A stretch of 64,000 bases of DNA from Campylobacter coli. GTDB lineage: Bacteria > Campylobacterota > Campylobacteria > Campylobacterales > Campylobacteraceae. Both the position numbers and the translations under genes were made by a program. Every line of letters begins with the position of its first letter. Position 1 is the stretch's first letter. The notes under the pieces are model-generated. The model was not told the origin of the DNA, did no database searches, and saw nothing but the letters and a program-made list of their open reading frames with translations. The stretch is from positions 248,001-312,000 of the forward strand of contig CP154437.1 of assembly GCA_039516895.1 (NCBI GenBank). Reading direction: 5' to 3'. Positions 1 to 8,974 of this stretch are shown here, piece after piece.

Positions 1-235
1 TGATTTTTTCTAAAAAATCGAGTAAAGAATTCAAGGATAATACGCAAGGATTAAAATAAATAAGCAAGCTAGAATAAGCACTTACAAGCTCATCTATGCC
101 ATAAATTTCATTTTCATTTATACCTTTTTGAATTCTAGCCTCAGTGCTTAAAACCAAAGCGTTGATTTGAGGCGAAATTTCTTGTTTAAAGCGCAAAAGC
201 ACTGCTTTGCTTCCACTAAAATGTATGCTAAACAT
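1..235 (-). CDS. pxpB: 5-oxoprolinase subunit PxpB (KipI family), N-terminal part
   Basis: Partial gene cut by the window edge; 78 codons are visible from the ATG at 235-233 (MFSIHFSGSKAVLLRF...). PxpB is one subunit of the PxpABC ATP-dependent 5-oxoprolinase, which opens 5-oxoproline to glutamate. The N-terminal pattern, with a Phe/Gly-rich strand and then a central helix running 'INALVLSTEARIQ', fits the KipI/allophanate hydrolase subunit 1 fold. The start lies 1 nt past the stop of the NRAMP-like gene, so it is translated from the same operon as pxpA. The family call rests mainly on context plus this short N-terminus. Confidence 0.75.
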   Translation of the reverse strand, partial: MFSIHFSGSKAVLLRFKQEISPQINALVLSTEARIQKGINENEIYGIDELVSAYSSLLIYFNPCVLSLNSLLDFLEKI

Positions 236-236
236 T

Positions 237-1406
237 TTATATTAACTTTATCATAGAAAGTATAGATAAATAAGACATTAAAGCCACGATCAAAAGTCCA
301 AAAGCACTCATCCATTTGGGATGCTTATAGTCTCCAACTATGCTTTTTTTATGTGCTGCAATTATCATTATAAATAGGGTAATAGGCAAAATCCAACCAT
401 TGATTGTTCCAACGATGATTAATATACTTGCAGGAGATTTTCCAAGTATATAAAAAACTAAAGTTGAAACAATAATGAAAAAAATTACCACAAAGCGGTT
501 ATATTTTTCAATCCAAGGATGAAAAGATCTTATAAAAGATACAGAAGTGTAAGCAGCTCCAATAACTGATGAAATAGCAGCTAAAAAGAGCACTATGCCA
601 AAGATTTTTAAGCCCAAATCTCCTAAAGCATGATGAAATACCGAACCAGCAGGATTTTCTTTATCCAGTATGAAACCAGAGCTAACTACCCCTAAAACTG
701 CTAAAAATAAAATCACACGCATGATTCCTGTGATAATGATTCCGCTTACTGCGGCTTTATTAATATAGTTTAAATTTTCTTTTCCATAAAGCTTTGCATC
801 TATAAGTCTGTGCGCGCCCGAAAATACTATGTATCCACCTACCGTTCCGCCTACTAAGGTTACTATAGAAATAACATCAATTTGTGTAGGCATGAATGTT
901 CTAAAAAGAGCTTCGCCAATAGGAGGTTTTGAAGCAAAGGCTACATAAGCAGTAAGGATAATCATCACAAAACCTGCTAAAACGATGAATTTATCCATCA
1001 ATTCCCCAGCTTTTTTAAAGATAAAAATACCAATAGCAATAATGGCGCTAATAATTGCTGCGTTTTCTACGCTAATGCCTAATACTATATTTAATCCAAG
1101 TCCAGCTCCTGCTATGTTTCCTATATTAAAGAAAAAGCCACCTAGTGCAATTAAAAAAGCTACAAAATAGCCCAAATTAGGTAAAACCATATTGGCTACT
1201 TCAGTTCCTCTTTTTCCGCTTATCCCTATAATGCGCCAAATATTAAGTTGTGCTCCTATATCCAAAATAATAGAAACAAGTATCACAAAACCAAAACTAG
1301 CCAACAAGCTTCCTGTAAATGTTGCTGTTTGGGTTAAAAATCCAGGGCCAATGGCAGAGGTTGCCATCAAAAAAGCAGCGCCCAAAAGAGCGGTTTTGTT
1401 TATCAT
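237..1406 (-). CDS. NRAMP-family transporter of the 5-oxoprolinase operon (YcsG-like)
   Basis: A 389-residue membrane protein with about 11 hydrophobic segments, matching the NRAMP/DUF-type transporters (YcsG in Bacillus) linked to pxpA/B/C. In TM1 the NRAMP metal-binding signature DPGN is replaced by GPGF (residues about 20-23, SAIGPGFLTQTATF), so the metal-coordinating Asp and Asn are missing. TM6 likewise lacks a recognisable MPH-type metal motif. It sits between pxpA and pxpB with spacings of 21 nt and 1 nt, so a substrate linked to 5-oxoproline is more likely than Mn or Fe; that is an inference from context. The start ATG at 1406 has an AAAGGATAAAA ribosome site. Confidence 0.8.
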   Translation of the reverse strand: MINKTALLGAAFLMATSAIGPGFLTQTATFTGSLLASFGFVILVSIILDIGAQLNIWRIIGISGKRGTEVANMVLPNLGYFVAFLIALGGFFFNIGNIAGAGLGLNIVLGISVENAAIISAIIAIGIFIFKKAGELMDKFIVLAGFVMIILTAYVAFASKPPIGEALFRTFMPTQIDVISIVTLVGGTVGGYIVFSGAHRLIDAKLYGKENLNYINKAAVSGIIITGIMRVILFLAVLGVVSSGFILDKENPAGSVFHHALGDLGLKIFGIVLFLAAISSVIGAAYTSVSFIRSFHPWIEKYNRFVVIFFIIVSTLVFYILGKSPASILIIVGTINGWILPITLFIMIIAAHKKSIVGDYKHPKWMSAFGLLIVALMSYLSILSMIKLI

Positions 1407-1427
1407 TTTTATCCTTTCTTATAGTTT

Positions 1428-2198
1428 TTAATTTATAAAATCATTTAAGGCTTTTATTTGAATTTGTTCTTTTGTTAAATTTTCTTTGATTTTTTTAACA
1501 AATTCTAATGCTTTTATGCCATCTCCATGCACGCAAATACTATCAGCTTTTAAATCAACTTCTTTGCCATTTATGCTTGTAACCTTGCTTTCTTTTATCA
1601 TTTTTATCACGCGTTTTATCGCTAAATCTTCATCTGTGATTACCGCACCTTCAAGTTTTCTTGAAACCAAAGTACCATCATCATTATAAGCACGATCGGC
1701 AAAGACTTCGTTTGCGTATTTTAGACCTTTTTTCTTTGCAGCTTCATTCATAGCAGAATTACTAAGTCCTAAGAAAATAATACCATCATCAAAACTAGCC
1801 ACTGCTTCGCAAAGTGCTAGAGCTAGATTTTCATCTATTGCAGCCATATTATAAAGTGCACCATGGGCTTTAAAATGTTGTATTTTCATACCTTTTGCTT
1901 TGGCAAAAGCAAATAAAGCTCCCAATTGATATAAAGCATAATTTTTAGCTTCTTCAAAGCTTACTTGCATATTGCGTCTTCCAAAACCCAAAAGATCAGG
2001 GTAAGATGGGTGTGCTCCTATACAAACATTATTTTGCTTGGCTAAATTTAAGGTTTTATCCATCACGCAAGGATCGCCTGCATGAAATCCACAAGCGACA
2101 TTTGCAGAGCTAACAAATTTTAAAATTTCTTCATCCATACCCATTTTATAGGCGCCAAAGCTTTCTCCTAGATCACTATTTAAATCTACCTTAAACAT
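1428..2198 (-). CDS. pxpA: 5-oxoprolinase subunit A (LamB/YcsF family)
   Basis: A 256-residue LamB/YcsF protein, near the usual length. Family hallmarks are visible: [12 protein letters not shown] at the N-terminus, [12 protein letters not shown] near residue 34, and VKPHGALYN-like '[12 protein letters not shown]' near 110. In the PxpABC complex this subunit acts with PxpB/PxpC to hydrolyse 5-oxoproline (pyroglutamate) to glutamate at the cost of ATP. It is first in a minus-strand operon followed by the NRAMP-like transporter and pxpB. The ATG at 2198 follows an AAGGTAAAAA site. Upstream DNA (2199-2450) is extremely AT-rich and presumably holds the promoter. Confidence 0.9.
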   Translation of the reverse strand: MFKVDLNSDLGESFGAYKMGMDEEILKFVSSANVACGFHAGDPCVMDKTLNLAKQNNVCIGAHPSYPDLLGFGRRNMQVSFEEAKNYALYQLGALFAFAKAKGMKIQHFKAHGALYNMAAIDENLALALCEAVASFDDGIIFLGLSNSAMNEAAKKKGLKYANEVFADRAYNDDGTLVSRKLEGAVITDEDLAIKRVIKMIKESKVTSINGKEVDLKADSICVHGDGIKALEFVKKIKENLTKEQIQIKALNDFIN

Positions 2199-2449
2199 TT
2201 TTTACCTTATTTGTTTAATATAATCTTAACTTTTATTGTATCTTTTTTTTAATTAGGCTAAGAATGATATCCTTTTAAAAAATGCAAATTTTACAAAAAA
2301 TATAAACTTTATTACAAATTGTAATAAATATGAAATTAGTAAATTTGTGAATATTTTTATTGTTTTTTTGTCAATATTGTATTATCCATAGGATTTTTTT
2401 AAAATTTTCAATCCATAGAAGAACATTATTTTTTTAGATCAGAAAAAAA

Positions 2450-3329
2450 ACTAGCCAATGTTTTATTTCAGTTGGCTTATTTTTATACTTTTATATGTAT
2501 CATTTTTTTACCACTTAAAAATTTTTATTATGAATTAGCTAGAGTAAGTAAACAAAAATACTTTATTAATGCTTTTTGGTATTTTTTTATAGGAATTTTG
2601 TTTGCGCCTATAATCATAGGTTTGGTGTTTTGTGTTATCGCTATGATTTTTTTGTTATGGCTTGGATAGAATTAGAAGAATTATCTAATGAAATTCCTCA
2701 AATTTTAGAACCATATAAAACTTATAAAGGCAATTTAATCTTGTAAAAACACTTTTTATAAGTGCAGGAATTTTAATTTTGGTGCTATATTTAGGAAGCT
2801 TTCTCTTGGAATTTTATTTTAAAGATGAAAGTTTTTTTGAAATTTATTCTACTGCTCAAATTTTGGTGACGGCTATTTCGTTGATTTTGGGTTTTATAGC
2901 TACGATTTTATTTTGCAAGAATACAAAAAAATGGATTTTAACTTTGTATTTTGTGTTAGGATTTTTTTCTATTTATGCGGTTTTTATTTTTGCTTTAATC
3001 ATAGATTTATTTTCCTTGTATTTTTTTGTTCCTATCGGCGATGATTTTAGTATTCTTAGGGTATTATAGCTCCTATAAAATGCATTTTTGTTGTTTTATT
3101 TTTATTAAAACTAAGCAAGATAATTCATATTAATCTTTTTAAAATAGCCTCTTTATCTTTTATCGCATCCACATTACCTGAAATTTTTAATATCATTTAT
3201 TTTTTTGAATTTGACTTTAAATCATATTCTAAAAACATCTTAGCTTTTATGTTTTATGCAGATATACTTTGTATCATCTTTTTCATCATCGCTGTATTTA
3301 AAATGAAAAAAGATAAAATGAGTTTTTAA
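2450..3329 (+). pseudogene. Decayed paralogue of the multi-TM membrane proteins at 31.8 and 35.9 kb
   Basis: Two short open frames (2472-2669 and 2779-3069) plus a tail ending at 3329 lie in three different frames but read as one damaged gene. Residues around 2520-2600 (FYYELARVSKQKYFINAFWYF) align with FYYEIARVTKQKYFIYAF in the intact paralogues at 31806 and 35852. After a frameshift near 2660, 'MAWIELEELSNEI' matches the paralogues' 'AWVKFKEFDEQELSN' loop. A second stop/shift lies near 2745 and a third near 3070. The 5' third of the paralogues is absent. The remnant ends in the hairpin at 3328-3348. Function unknown; non-functional as written. Confidence 0.8.
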
Positions 3330-3348
3330 GCAAGGAAATTCCTTGCTT
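3328..3348. terminator. Bidirectional terminator between remnant gene and tupA
   Basis: A perfect 10-bp inverted repeat, AAGCAAGGAA, one-base loop, TTCCTTGCTT. It overlaps the end of the plus-strand remnant and lies 4 nt past the tupA stop on the minus strand. Confidence 0.75.
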
Positions 3349-3352
3349 GAAG

Positions 3353-4162
3353 TTAATCTTTTCTTGTTTTTGCATCCACTATAAATAAAGGTTTGTTAAG
3401 AAGTTTAAATTCACTTATGAAATTTAAAGTCTTATCGCTTGTTACCCATTTGATAAATTTGCTAGCCTCTGTGTAATTTACATTTTTACAATGTTTTGGA
3501 TTTGTAGCGATTATAGAGTAGAAATTTTTAAGATTGTCATCGCCTTCATTTACGATCACTAAATTAGGATTGCCTTTTTCATTAGCTTCGTATTTGATAT
3601 AAGTGCCACGATCAGTTAAGATCACACCCTTTTTTTCTTCTGCGATTTTGATACTTGCTAGCATTCCTTGTCCGCTTTGTTGATACCAGCTTTCTTTTTC
3701 AGGCACGCCGCCAAGATCTTTCCAAAGAGCTTTTTCTTTGTTATCAGTGCCTGATTTATCGCCTCTTGAAATGAAAGTAAGTTTTTCATTTTTGATAAGC
3801 TCTAAGCTTTCTTTTAAATTCTTATCTTTAAATTTAGGAGCTAAAGATTTATCCGCGATAATGATAAAATCATTATACATTACAGGCGTTCTATCTACAC
3901 CAAAACCTTTACTTACAAAGTCTTTTTCCGCTTTTGGAGAATGCACAAAAAGCACATCAGCATTGCAATCTTCGCCCATTTTTAAAGCTGCACCCGTTCC
4001 TACTGCAACCCATTTTAAGGTATTGCCACTTTCTTTTTCATAGAGTGGTTTTAAAGCATCTAAAAGCCCTGTATTATCGGTGCTTGTTGTAGTTGCCATT
4101 CTAAGTTCTGCTGCGCTTGCGCTTAGGGCTAAAGCAAGAGCTAAAGAAATAATTTTTTTCAT
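3353..4162 (-). CDS. tupA: Tungstate-binding periplasmic protein of the TupABC transporter
   Basis: A 269-residue periplasmic binding protein with signal peptide MKKIISLALALALSASA. The mature N-terminus ATTTSTDNTGLL is the oxyanion-binding TTTS motif of TupA proteins; GTGAALKMGEDCNADVLFVHSP and SRGDKSGTDNKE are further conserved binding-site segments. TupA captures tungstate for the membrane components encoded divergently at 4246-5928. W is used by Campylobacter formate dehydrogenase, whose genes are also in this window. Start ATG at 4162 with a strong AGGAGG site 5 nt upstream. Confidence 0.92.
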   Translation of the reverse strand: MKKIISLALALALSASAAELRMATTTSTDNTGLLDALKPLYEKESGNTLKWVAVGTGAALKMGEDCNADVLFVHSPKAEKDFVSKGFGVDRTPVMYNDFIIIADKSLAPKFKDKNLKESLELIKNEKLTFISRGDKSGTDNKEKALWKDLGGVPEKESWYQQSGQGMLASIKIAEEKKGVILTDRGTYIKYEANEKGNPNLVIVNEGDDNLKNFYSIIATNPKHCKNVNYTEASKFIKWVTSDKTLNFISEFKLLNKPLFIVDAKTRKD

Positions 4163-4197
4163 TTTGCCTCCTAGTTAAAATTTTACTTAAAAAAATA

Positions 4198-4219
4198 TTT
4201 TAGCATAATTATGCTAAAA
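4198..4219. promoter_or_regulatory. 22-bp perfect palindrome in the tupA/tupB divergent promoter
   Basis: The half-site TTTTAGCATAA is followed directly by its exact reverse complement, between tupA (start 4162) and tupB (start 4246). The position between divergent transport genes suggests an operator sensing W or Mo status. This is inference; no regulator is named by the sequence itself. Confidence 0.6.
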
Positions 4220-4245
4220 TTACTTATTTAAAATAAGGAAACTTT

Positions 4246-4932
4246 TTGGATTATATCTTAGAAGGCTTTGCCCAAGCTCTATTTTTACTTTTTAATGCTG
4301 ATGAAAGTGTTATTTCTGCAATCAAAACAACACTTTTTAGCTCCAGCATTTCCATCGTTTTATCCTTGATTGTAGGGTTTCCTTTGGGTTTTGCTTTAGG
4401 TTTTTTTGAATTTAAAATGAAGCGTTTTATAAAACTTATAGTCGATACCAGCCTTTCTTTTCCTACGGTCGCGGTTGGGCTTATACTTTATGCTTTGATT
4501 TCAAGCAGGGGCCCCTTGGGGGATTTAGGCTTGCTTTTTACTGTAAAAGCATTGATTTTAGGGCAATTTGTTTTAGCGCTTCCTATCGTTATCGCACTTT
4601 TTTCTAATTTGATAGAAAATATGAATAAAAAGCATTTTTTACTTATCAAATCTTTACATTTAAGTCCTTTAAAACTTGTAATGACTATCATTTATGAATT
4701 GCGCTTCGCTCTTGTAAGCGTTGTAGCCTTAGCTTATGGTAGGATAGTTGCTGAAGTCGGAGTAGCGATGATAGTGGGTGGAAATATCAAATACGACACA
4801 AGAACCATCACCACAGCCATTTCTCTTGAAACCAACAAAGGCGAATTTGCTAGCGGTATCGCTCTTGCTTTAGTGTTGATTTTCATCGCTTTTATTTTAA
4901 ATTTTATTATACATAAACTCAAAAGATATTAG
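4246..4932 (+). CDS. tupB: Tungstate ABC transporter permease
   Basis: A 228-residue ABC permease with about five TM segments and the cytoplasmic coupling loop 'GRIVAEVGVAMIVGGNIKYDTRTITTAI', typical of the TupB/ModB group. It forms the channel through which TupA-delivered tungstate passes. The start is TTG at 4246, chosen because AAGGA lies 6 nt upstream and no ATG fits; the N-terminus is then MDYILEGFAQALFLLF. Its TAG stop at 4930-4932 directly abuts the tupC ATG. Confidence 0.9.
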   Translation: MDYILEGFAQALFLLFNADESVISAIKTTLFSSSISIVLSLIVGFPLGFALGFFEFKMKRFIKLIVDTSLSFPTVAVGLILYALISSRGPLGDLGLLFTVKALILGQFVLALPIVIALFSNLIENMNKKHFLLIKSLHLSPLKLVMTIIYELRFALVSVVALAYGRIVAEVGVAMIVGGNIKYDTRTITTAISLETNKGEFASGIALALVLIFIAFILNFIIHKLKRY

Positions 4933-5928
4933 ATGATAGAACTTTGTAATTTTAAATTTAATTATGGACAAAAAAATATTTTAAATATTAAACACTTATG
5001 TTTAGATACTGATAAAATCAGTATTTTAATGGGTTCAAATGGAAGCGGAAAATCTACACTTTTAAGAGTGCTGAAATTTCTTGAAGGAGAATTTGATAAT
5101 ATCACTTATTTTGGAAATAAGCATTTAAATTCAGATGAAAAACGCCAAATTTACTTACTATTTCCCGAGCCTGTTTTTTTAAATCGCAGTATAGAAAAAA
5201 ATTTTTATTTTTTGTTAAAAACTTATAAATTAGACAGCAAAGAAATTAAAAAACGCCTTGAAGAGGTTTTAAATTTGCTTGAAATTGATAGAAGTTTGTT
5301 AAAAAAATATCCTAGCGAGCTTTCATCTGGGCAAGGGCAAAAGATAGCATTTGCTTTGGCTTTAAGTGCTAGAGCTAAGTATTATTTGCTTGATGAGCCG
5401 AGTGCTTTTTTGGATAAAGATACGATGATATTGTTTAAAAAAGCTATTTTATATATGCAAAAGACATATAAAAGCGGTTTTTTAATTGCTAGTCATGATA
5501 AAAATTTCTTAGACTCTTTGGCACAAAAAAAGTATTATTTACACGCAGGAGAAATTTTAGAATTTGAAAATACAAATATTTTTGAACTTGAAAATAAAGG
5601 TGTGAATTTTAGTAATTTTGTAGATTTTAGTATGTGTAAAAACTATATTTGCAAAGATGAAATTTCAAACAAAATAGCTATCGATCCTTATAAAATTTCT
5701 TTTTTATATCCTGATGATTTTTCCAAACAAACATTTGATTTTATACTTCAAAAATGTATCATCATAGCACTTAGAACAAGAAAAGAATTTGTTTTTATCA
5801 GAGTAGAATGCGGGAGCAAAATTTTAGAATTTGCTCTAGAATCAAAGCGATTTAAACAAGAAAAACTAAGCTTGTATCAAGAGCTTTGCTTGGTTTTTGA
5901 TGAAGAGGCTATTTGTTTCTTAAATTAA
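4933..5928 (+). CDS. tupC: Tungstate ABC transporter ATP-binding protein
   Basis: A 331-residue ABC ATPase. Walker A GSNGSGKST lies near residue 34, the signature is LSSGQGQ (variant of LSGGQ) near 133, and Walker B YYLLDEPS near 155 is followed by the switch His in ASHDKNFLD. About 95 residues follow the ATPase core (from about 235); they may be an oxyanion-sensing regulatory domain, but I cannot assign a family. It energises TupB. The start overlaps nothing and follows the tupB stop with zero spacing (TAGATG), so translation is coupled. Confidence 0.9.
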   Translation: MIELCNFKFNYGQKNILNIKHLCLDTDKISILMGSNGSGKSTLLRVLKFLEGEFDNITYFGNKHLNSDEKRQIYLLFPEPVFLNRSIEKNFYFLLKTYKLDSKEIKKRLEEVLNLLEIDRSLLKKYPSELSSGQGQKIAFALALSARAKYYLLDEPSAFLDKDTMILFKKAILYMQKTYKSGFLIASHDKNFLDSLAQKKYYLHAGEILEFENTNIFELENKGVNFSNFVDFSMCKNYICKDEISNKIAIDPYKISFLYPDDFSKQTFDFILQKCIIIALRTRKEFVFIRVECGSKILEFALESKRFKQEKLSLYQELCLVFDEEAICFLN

Positions 5929-6068
5929 CATAATTTAGAAATGTTTTCTTTAATTTATTACAAATATTCACATTTTTGTAATTTTCTTCATTAATTATTT
6001 TTAAATTTGTATAAAACACAAAAAAAGTCTTATATAATGTTTATAAATAACTTAAAGAAGGAGTGTTC

Positions 6069-8042
6069 ATGCGTTATCAAAATACTCAAGGACTTTTTAA
6101 ACCTAACAAACAACTTTCTCGCAATGCAAGAATAAAAAATTTATGTGAATATTATGATTTATGCGACGAGGTAAGGGAAGATTTCGAAGGCTTTTGGAAA
6201 AGACAAGCTCTTGAAAAAATTGATTGGTTTTCGCCTTTTTCTCGTGTTTTAAATGATGATAAAGCTCCATTTTATAAATGGTTTGAGGGTGGAACTTTAA
6301 ATGTAAGCTATCAGTGTTTAGATCGCCATATGAAAACAAGACGCAACAAAGCAGCTATTGTTTTTGAAGGAGAAATGGGTGATTATGAGGTTTATACTTA
6401 TCGTAGATTATTGCATGAAGTTTGTAAAGCAGCAAATTTGCTTAAACGCTTTGGTGTTAAAAAAGGCGATAGAGTTATAATTTATATGCCTATGATTCCA
6501 GAAACAGCTATTATCATGCTAGCTTGTGCAAGAATTGGAGCTATCCATAGTGTGGTATTTGGAGGCTTTTCACCTGAAGCTTTAAGAGATAGAATCATAG
6601 ATGCAGGGGCCAAACTTGTAGTTACTGCCGATGGGGCTTTTCGTCGTGGCAAGCCTTATATGTTAAAACCTGCTGTTGATAAGGCTTTAAGTGAGGGTTG
6701 TGAAAGTGTAGAAAAAGTGCTTATAGTTATACGCAATAATGAGCCTATAGAATACATAAAAGGAAGAGATTATGTCTATAATGAGCTAGTAAAAAATGAA
6801 TCTTATAAATGCGAGCCCGAAATTATGGATAGTGAAGATTTGTTATTTTTACTTTATACTTCAGGTTCTACAGGTAAGCCAAAAGGAGTAATGCATGCAA
6901 GTGCAGGTTATATACTTTGGGCGCAAATGACTATGGAATGGGTATTTGATATAAAAGATTATGATAATTATTGGTGTAGTGCGGATGTGGGTTGGATCAC
7001 AGGGCATACTTATGTTGTTTATGGCCCTTTAGCATGTGGAGCGACTACTATTATGCATGAAGGAACGCCTACTTATCCAAATTCAGGACGTTGGTGGAGA
7101 ATGATAGAAGAGTATCAAGTGAGCAAATTTTATACTTCGCCTACTGCTATAAGAATGCTTCATGCAGATGCTCCTGATGAGCCTAAAAAATATGATTTAA
7201 ACACTCTTGAAGTGCTTGGAACTGTTGGAGAGCCTATCAATCCTAGCGCTTGGCAGTGGTTTTATGAAAATATAGGAAATTCAAAATGCTCCATCGTTGA
7301 TACTTGGTGGCAAACTGAAACAGGAGGGCATATGATAACACCTTTACCTGGAGCTACTCCTTTAAAACCAGGTTGTGCTACCTTGCCTTTGCCAGGAATT
7401 TTTGCCGAGGTTATCGATGAGGAGGGCAATGTAAAAGATGTAGCCGAAGATGGTTTACTTTGTATTACCAAGCCTTGGCCTTCAATGATTCGTGGAATTT
7501 GGGGAGATGAAAACCGCTATATAGAAAGCTATTTTTCGCAAGCAAAAAAAGAAGGAAAGCCGGTTTATTTTAGTGGAGATGGGGCTTTTTATGATGATAA
7601 TGGCTATATTACTATCACAGGAAGAACTGATGATGTGGTAAATGTTGCTGGGCACCGCATAGGAACAGCTGAAATAGAAAGTGCTATCGCTAAACATCCA
7701 AGTGTGGCAGAATCAGCAGTTGTAAGTGTGCTTGATGCGATTAAGGGTGAGTCTTTGTTTGCCTTTGTGGTTTTAAATCCAACTTCAAGTTGTGATTTAG
7801 GAGGGGCTATAGAAACCTTAAAAGAATTAAATGATATCTTAAGAGCAGAGATTGGGCCTATAGCTAAGATTGAAAAAATTCTTTATACTACAGGCTTGCC
7901 TAAAACAAGAAGTGGTAAGATCATGAGAAGAATTTTAAGAACCATAGCAAGGGGCGAGGAATTAAAACAAGATATTTCAACTCTTGAGGATTCAGGGGTG
8001 GTTCAAAGCATTATTGATGCAGCTAAAACAGGAATTCAATAA
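6069..8042 (+). CDS. acs: Acetyl-CoA synthetase
   Basis: A 657-residue AMP-forming acetate:CoA ligase; normal length is about 650. The adenylate-binding P-loop [14 protein letters not shown] lies near residue 260, WWQTETGGH near 412, and the C-terminal [10 protein letters not shown] holds the catalytic Lys that is commonly acetylated. It lets the cell reuse excreted acetate. The ATG at 6069 is preferred over the in-frame GTG at 6063 because the AAGGAG site (6058-6063) is 5 nt before it. A TATATAAT box lies near 6033. Confidence 0.95.
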   Translation: MRYQNTQGLFKPNKQLSRNARIKNLCEYYDLCDEVREDFEGFWKRQALEKIDWFSPFSRVLNDDKAPFYKWFEGGTLNVSYQCLDRHMKTRRNKAAIVFEGEMGDYEVYTYRRLLHEVCKAANLLKRFGVKKGDRVIIYMPMIPETAIIMLACARIGAIHSVVFGGFSPEALRDRIIDAGAKLVVTADGAFRRGKPYMLKPAVDKALSEGCESVEKVLIVIRNNEPIEYIKGRDYVYNELVKNESYKCEPEIMDSEDLLFLLYTSGSTGKPKGVMHASAGYILWAQMTMEWVFDIKDYDNYWCSADVGWITGHTYVVYGPLACGATTIMHEGTPTYPNSGRWWRMIEEYQVSKFYTSPTAIRMLHADAPDEPKKYDLNTLEVLGTVGEPINPSAWQWFYENIGNSKCSIVDTWWQTETGGHMITPLPGATPLKPGCATLPLPGIFAEVIDEEGNVKDVAEDGLLCITKPWPSMIRGIWGDENRYIESYFSQAKKEGKPVYFSGDGAFYDDNGYITITGRTDDVVNVAGHRIGTAEIESAIAKHPSVAESAVVSVLDAIKGESLFAFVVLNPTSSCDLGGAIETLKELNDILRAEIGPIAKIEKILYTTGLPKTRSGKIMRRILRTIARGEELKQDISTLEDSGVVQSIIDAAKTGIQ

Positions 8043-8067
8043 GGCAAAAAATCCTTTGCCTTATTTT
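8041..8067 (+). terminator. acs terminator
   Basis: Stem AAGGCAAA / TTTGCCTT (8041-8048 with 8055-8062) followed by an A and a T run, immediately after the acs stop codon. Confidence 0.8.
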
Positions 8068-8149
8068 TAAATACACGTTAAACTTAGTTTTGATTTATTT
8101 AAAAATTGTAGTTTTTGGTTATAATACCAAAAACAAATAAAGGATAATT

Positions 8150-8974
8150 ATGCTTCAAACTTGTATTTTTCCTGCAGCAGGATATGGGACTAGGTTTCTA
8201 CCCGCAACCAAAGCTTTACCTAAAGAGATGTTGCCTATACTTACCAAACCTTTGATTCATTATGGAGTGGACGAGGCTTTAGAAGCAGGTATGGATAATA
8301 TGGGTTTTGTTACAGGTCGTGGAAAAAGAGCTTTGGAGGATTATTTTGATATTTCTTATGAGCTTGAGCATCAAATTTCGGGTACAAATAAAGAGTATTT
8401 GTTAAAAGATATCCGCTCTTTAATCCATCGTTGTACTTTTACTTTTACAAGACAAAATGAAATGCGCGGGCTTGGCGATGCGGTATTAAAGGGCAAGCCT
8501 TTAGCAGGAGATGAAGCCTTTGGTGTGATTTTGGCTGATGATTTGTGCATCAATGAAGAAGGTGTTAATGTAATGGCACAAATGGTTAAAATTTATGAAA
8601 AATATCGTTGTACTATTATAGCTGTTATGGAAGTTCCAAAAGAGCAAGTATCAAGTTATGGAGTGATTGCAGGAAATTTTGTAGAAGAGGATTTAATCAT
8701 GGTAAATTCAATGATAGAAAAACCATCTCCTCAAGAAGCTCCAAGTAATCTTGCTATCATAGGAAGATATATTTTAACCCCTGATATTTTTGGAATTTTA
8801 GAAAATACTAAAGCGGGAAAAAATGGAGAAATTCAACTCACAGATGCGCTTTTAACCCAAGCAACCAATGGTATGGTTTTAGCTTATAAATTTAAAGGAA
8901 AACGCTTTGATTGCGGAAGCGTAGAGGGTTTTGTAGAGGCGACAAATTATTTTTATGAGAAAAGTAAATGTTAA
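8150..8974 (+). CDS. galU: UTP-glucose-1-phosphate uridylyltransferase
   Basis: A 274-residue nucleotidyltransferase. The N-terminus carries the nucleotide-binding motif PAAGYGTRFLPATKALPKEM; VILADDLC near residue 126 is the metal-binding region; EIQLTDALL and FDCGSVEGFVEA are further GalU hallmarks. It makes UDP-glucose for surface polysaccharide synthesis. It overlaps the pgi start by 7 nt, so the two are translationally coupled. Start ATG with AAAGGATAATT upstream. Confidence 0.95.
   Translation: MLQTCIFPAAGYGTRFLPATKALPKEMLPILTKPLIHYGVDEALEAGMDNMGFVTGRGKRALEDYFDISYELEHQISGTNKEYLLKDIRSLIHRCTFTFTRQNEMRGLGDAVLKGKPLAGDEAFGVILADDLCINEEGVNVMAQMVKIYEKYRCTIIAVMEVPKEQVSSYGVIAGNFVEEDLIMVNSMIEKPSPQEAPSNLAIIGRYILTPDIFGILENTKAGKNGEIQLTDALLTQATNGMVLAYKFKGKRFDCGSVEGFVEATNYFYEKSKC

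Noticed and set aside
6063-6068. GTG start of acs
   Set aside because: It falls inside the AAGGAG ribosome site; ATG 6069 has correct spacing.
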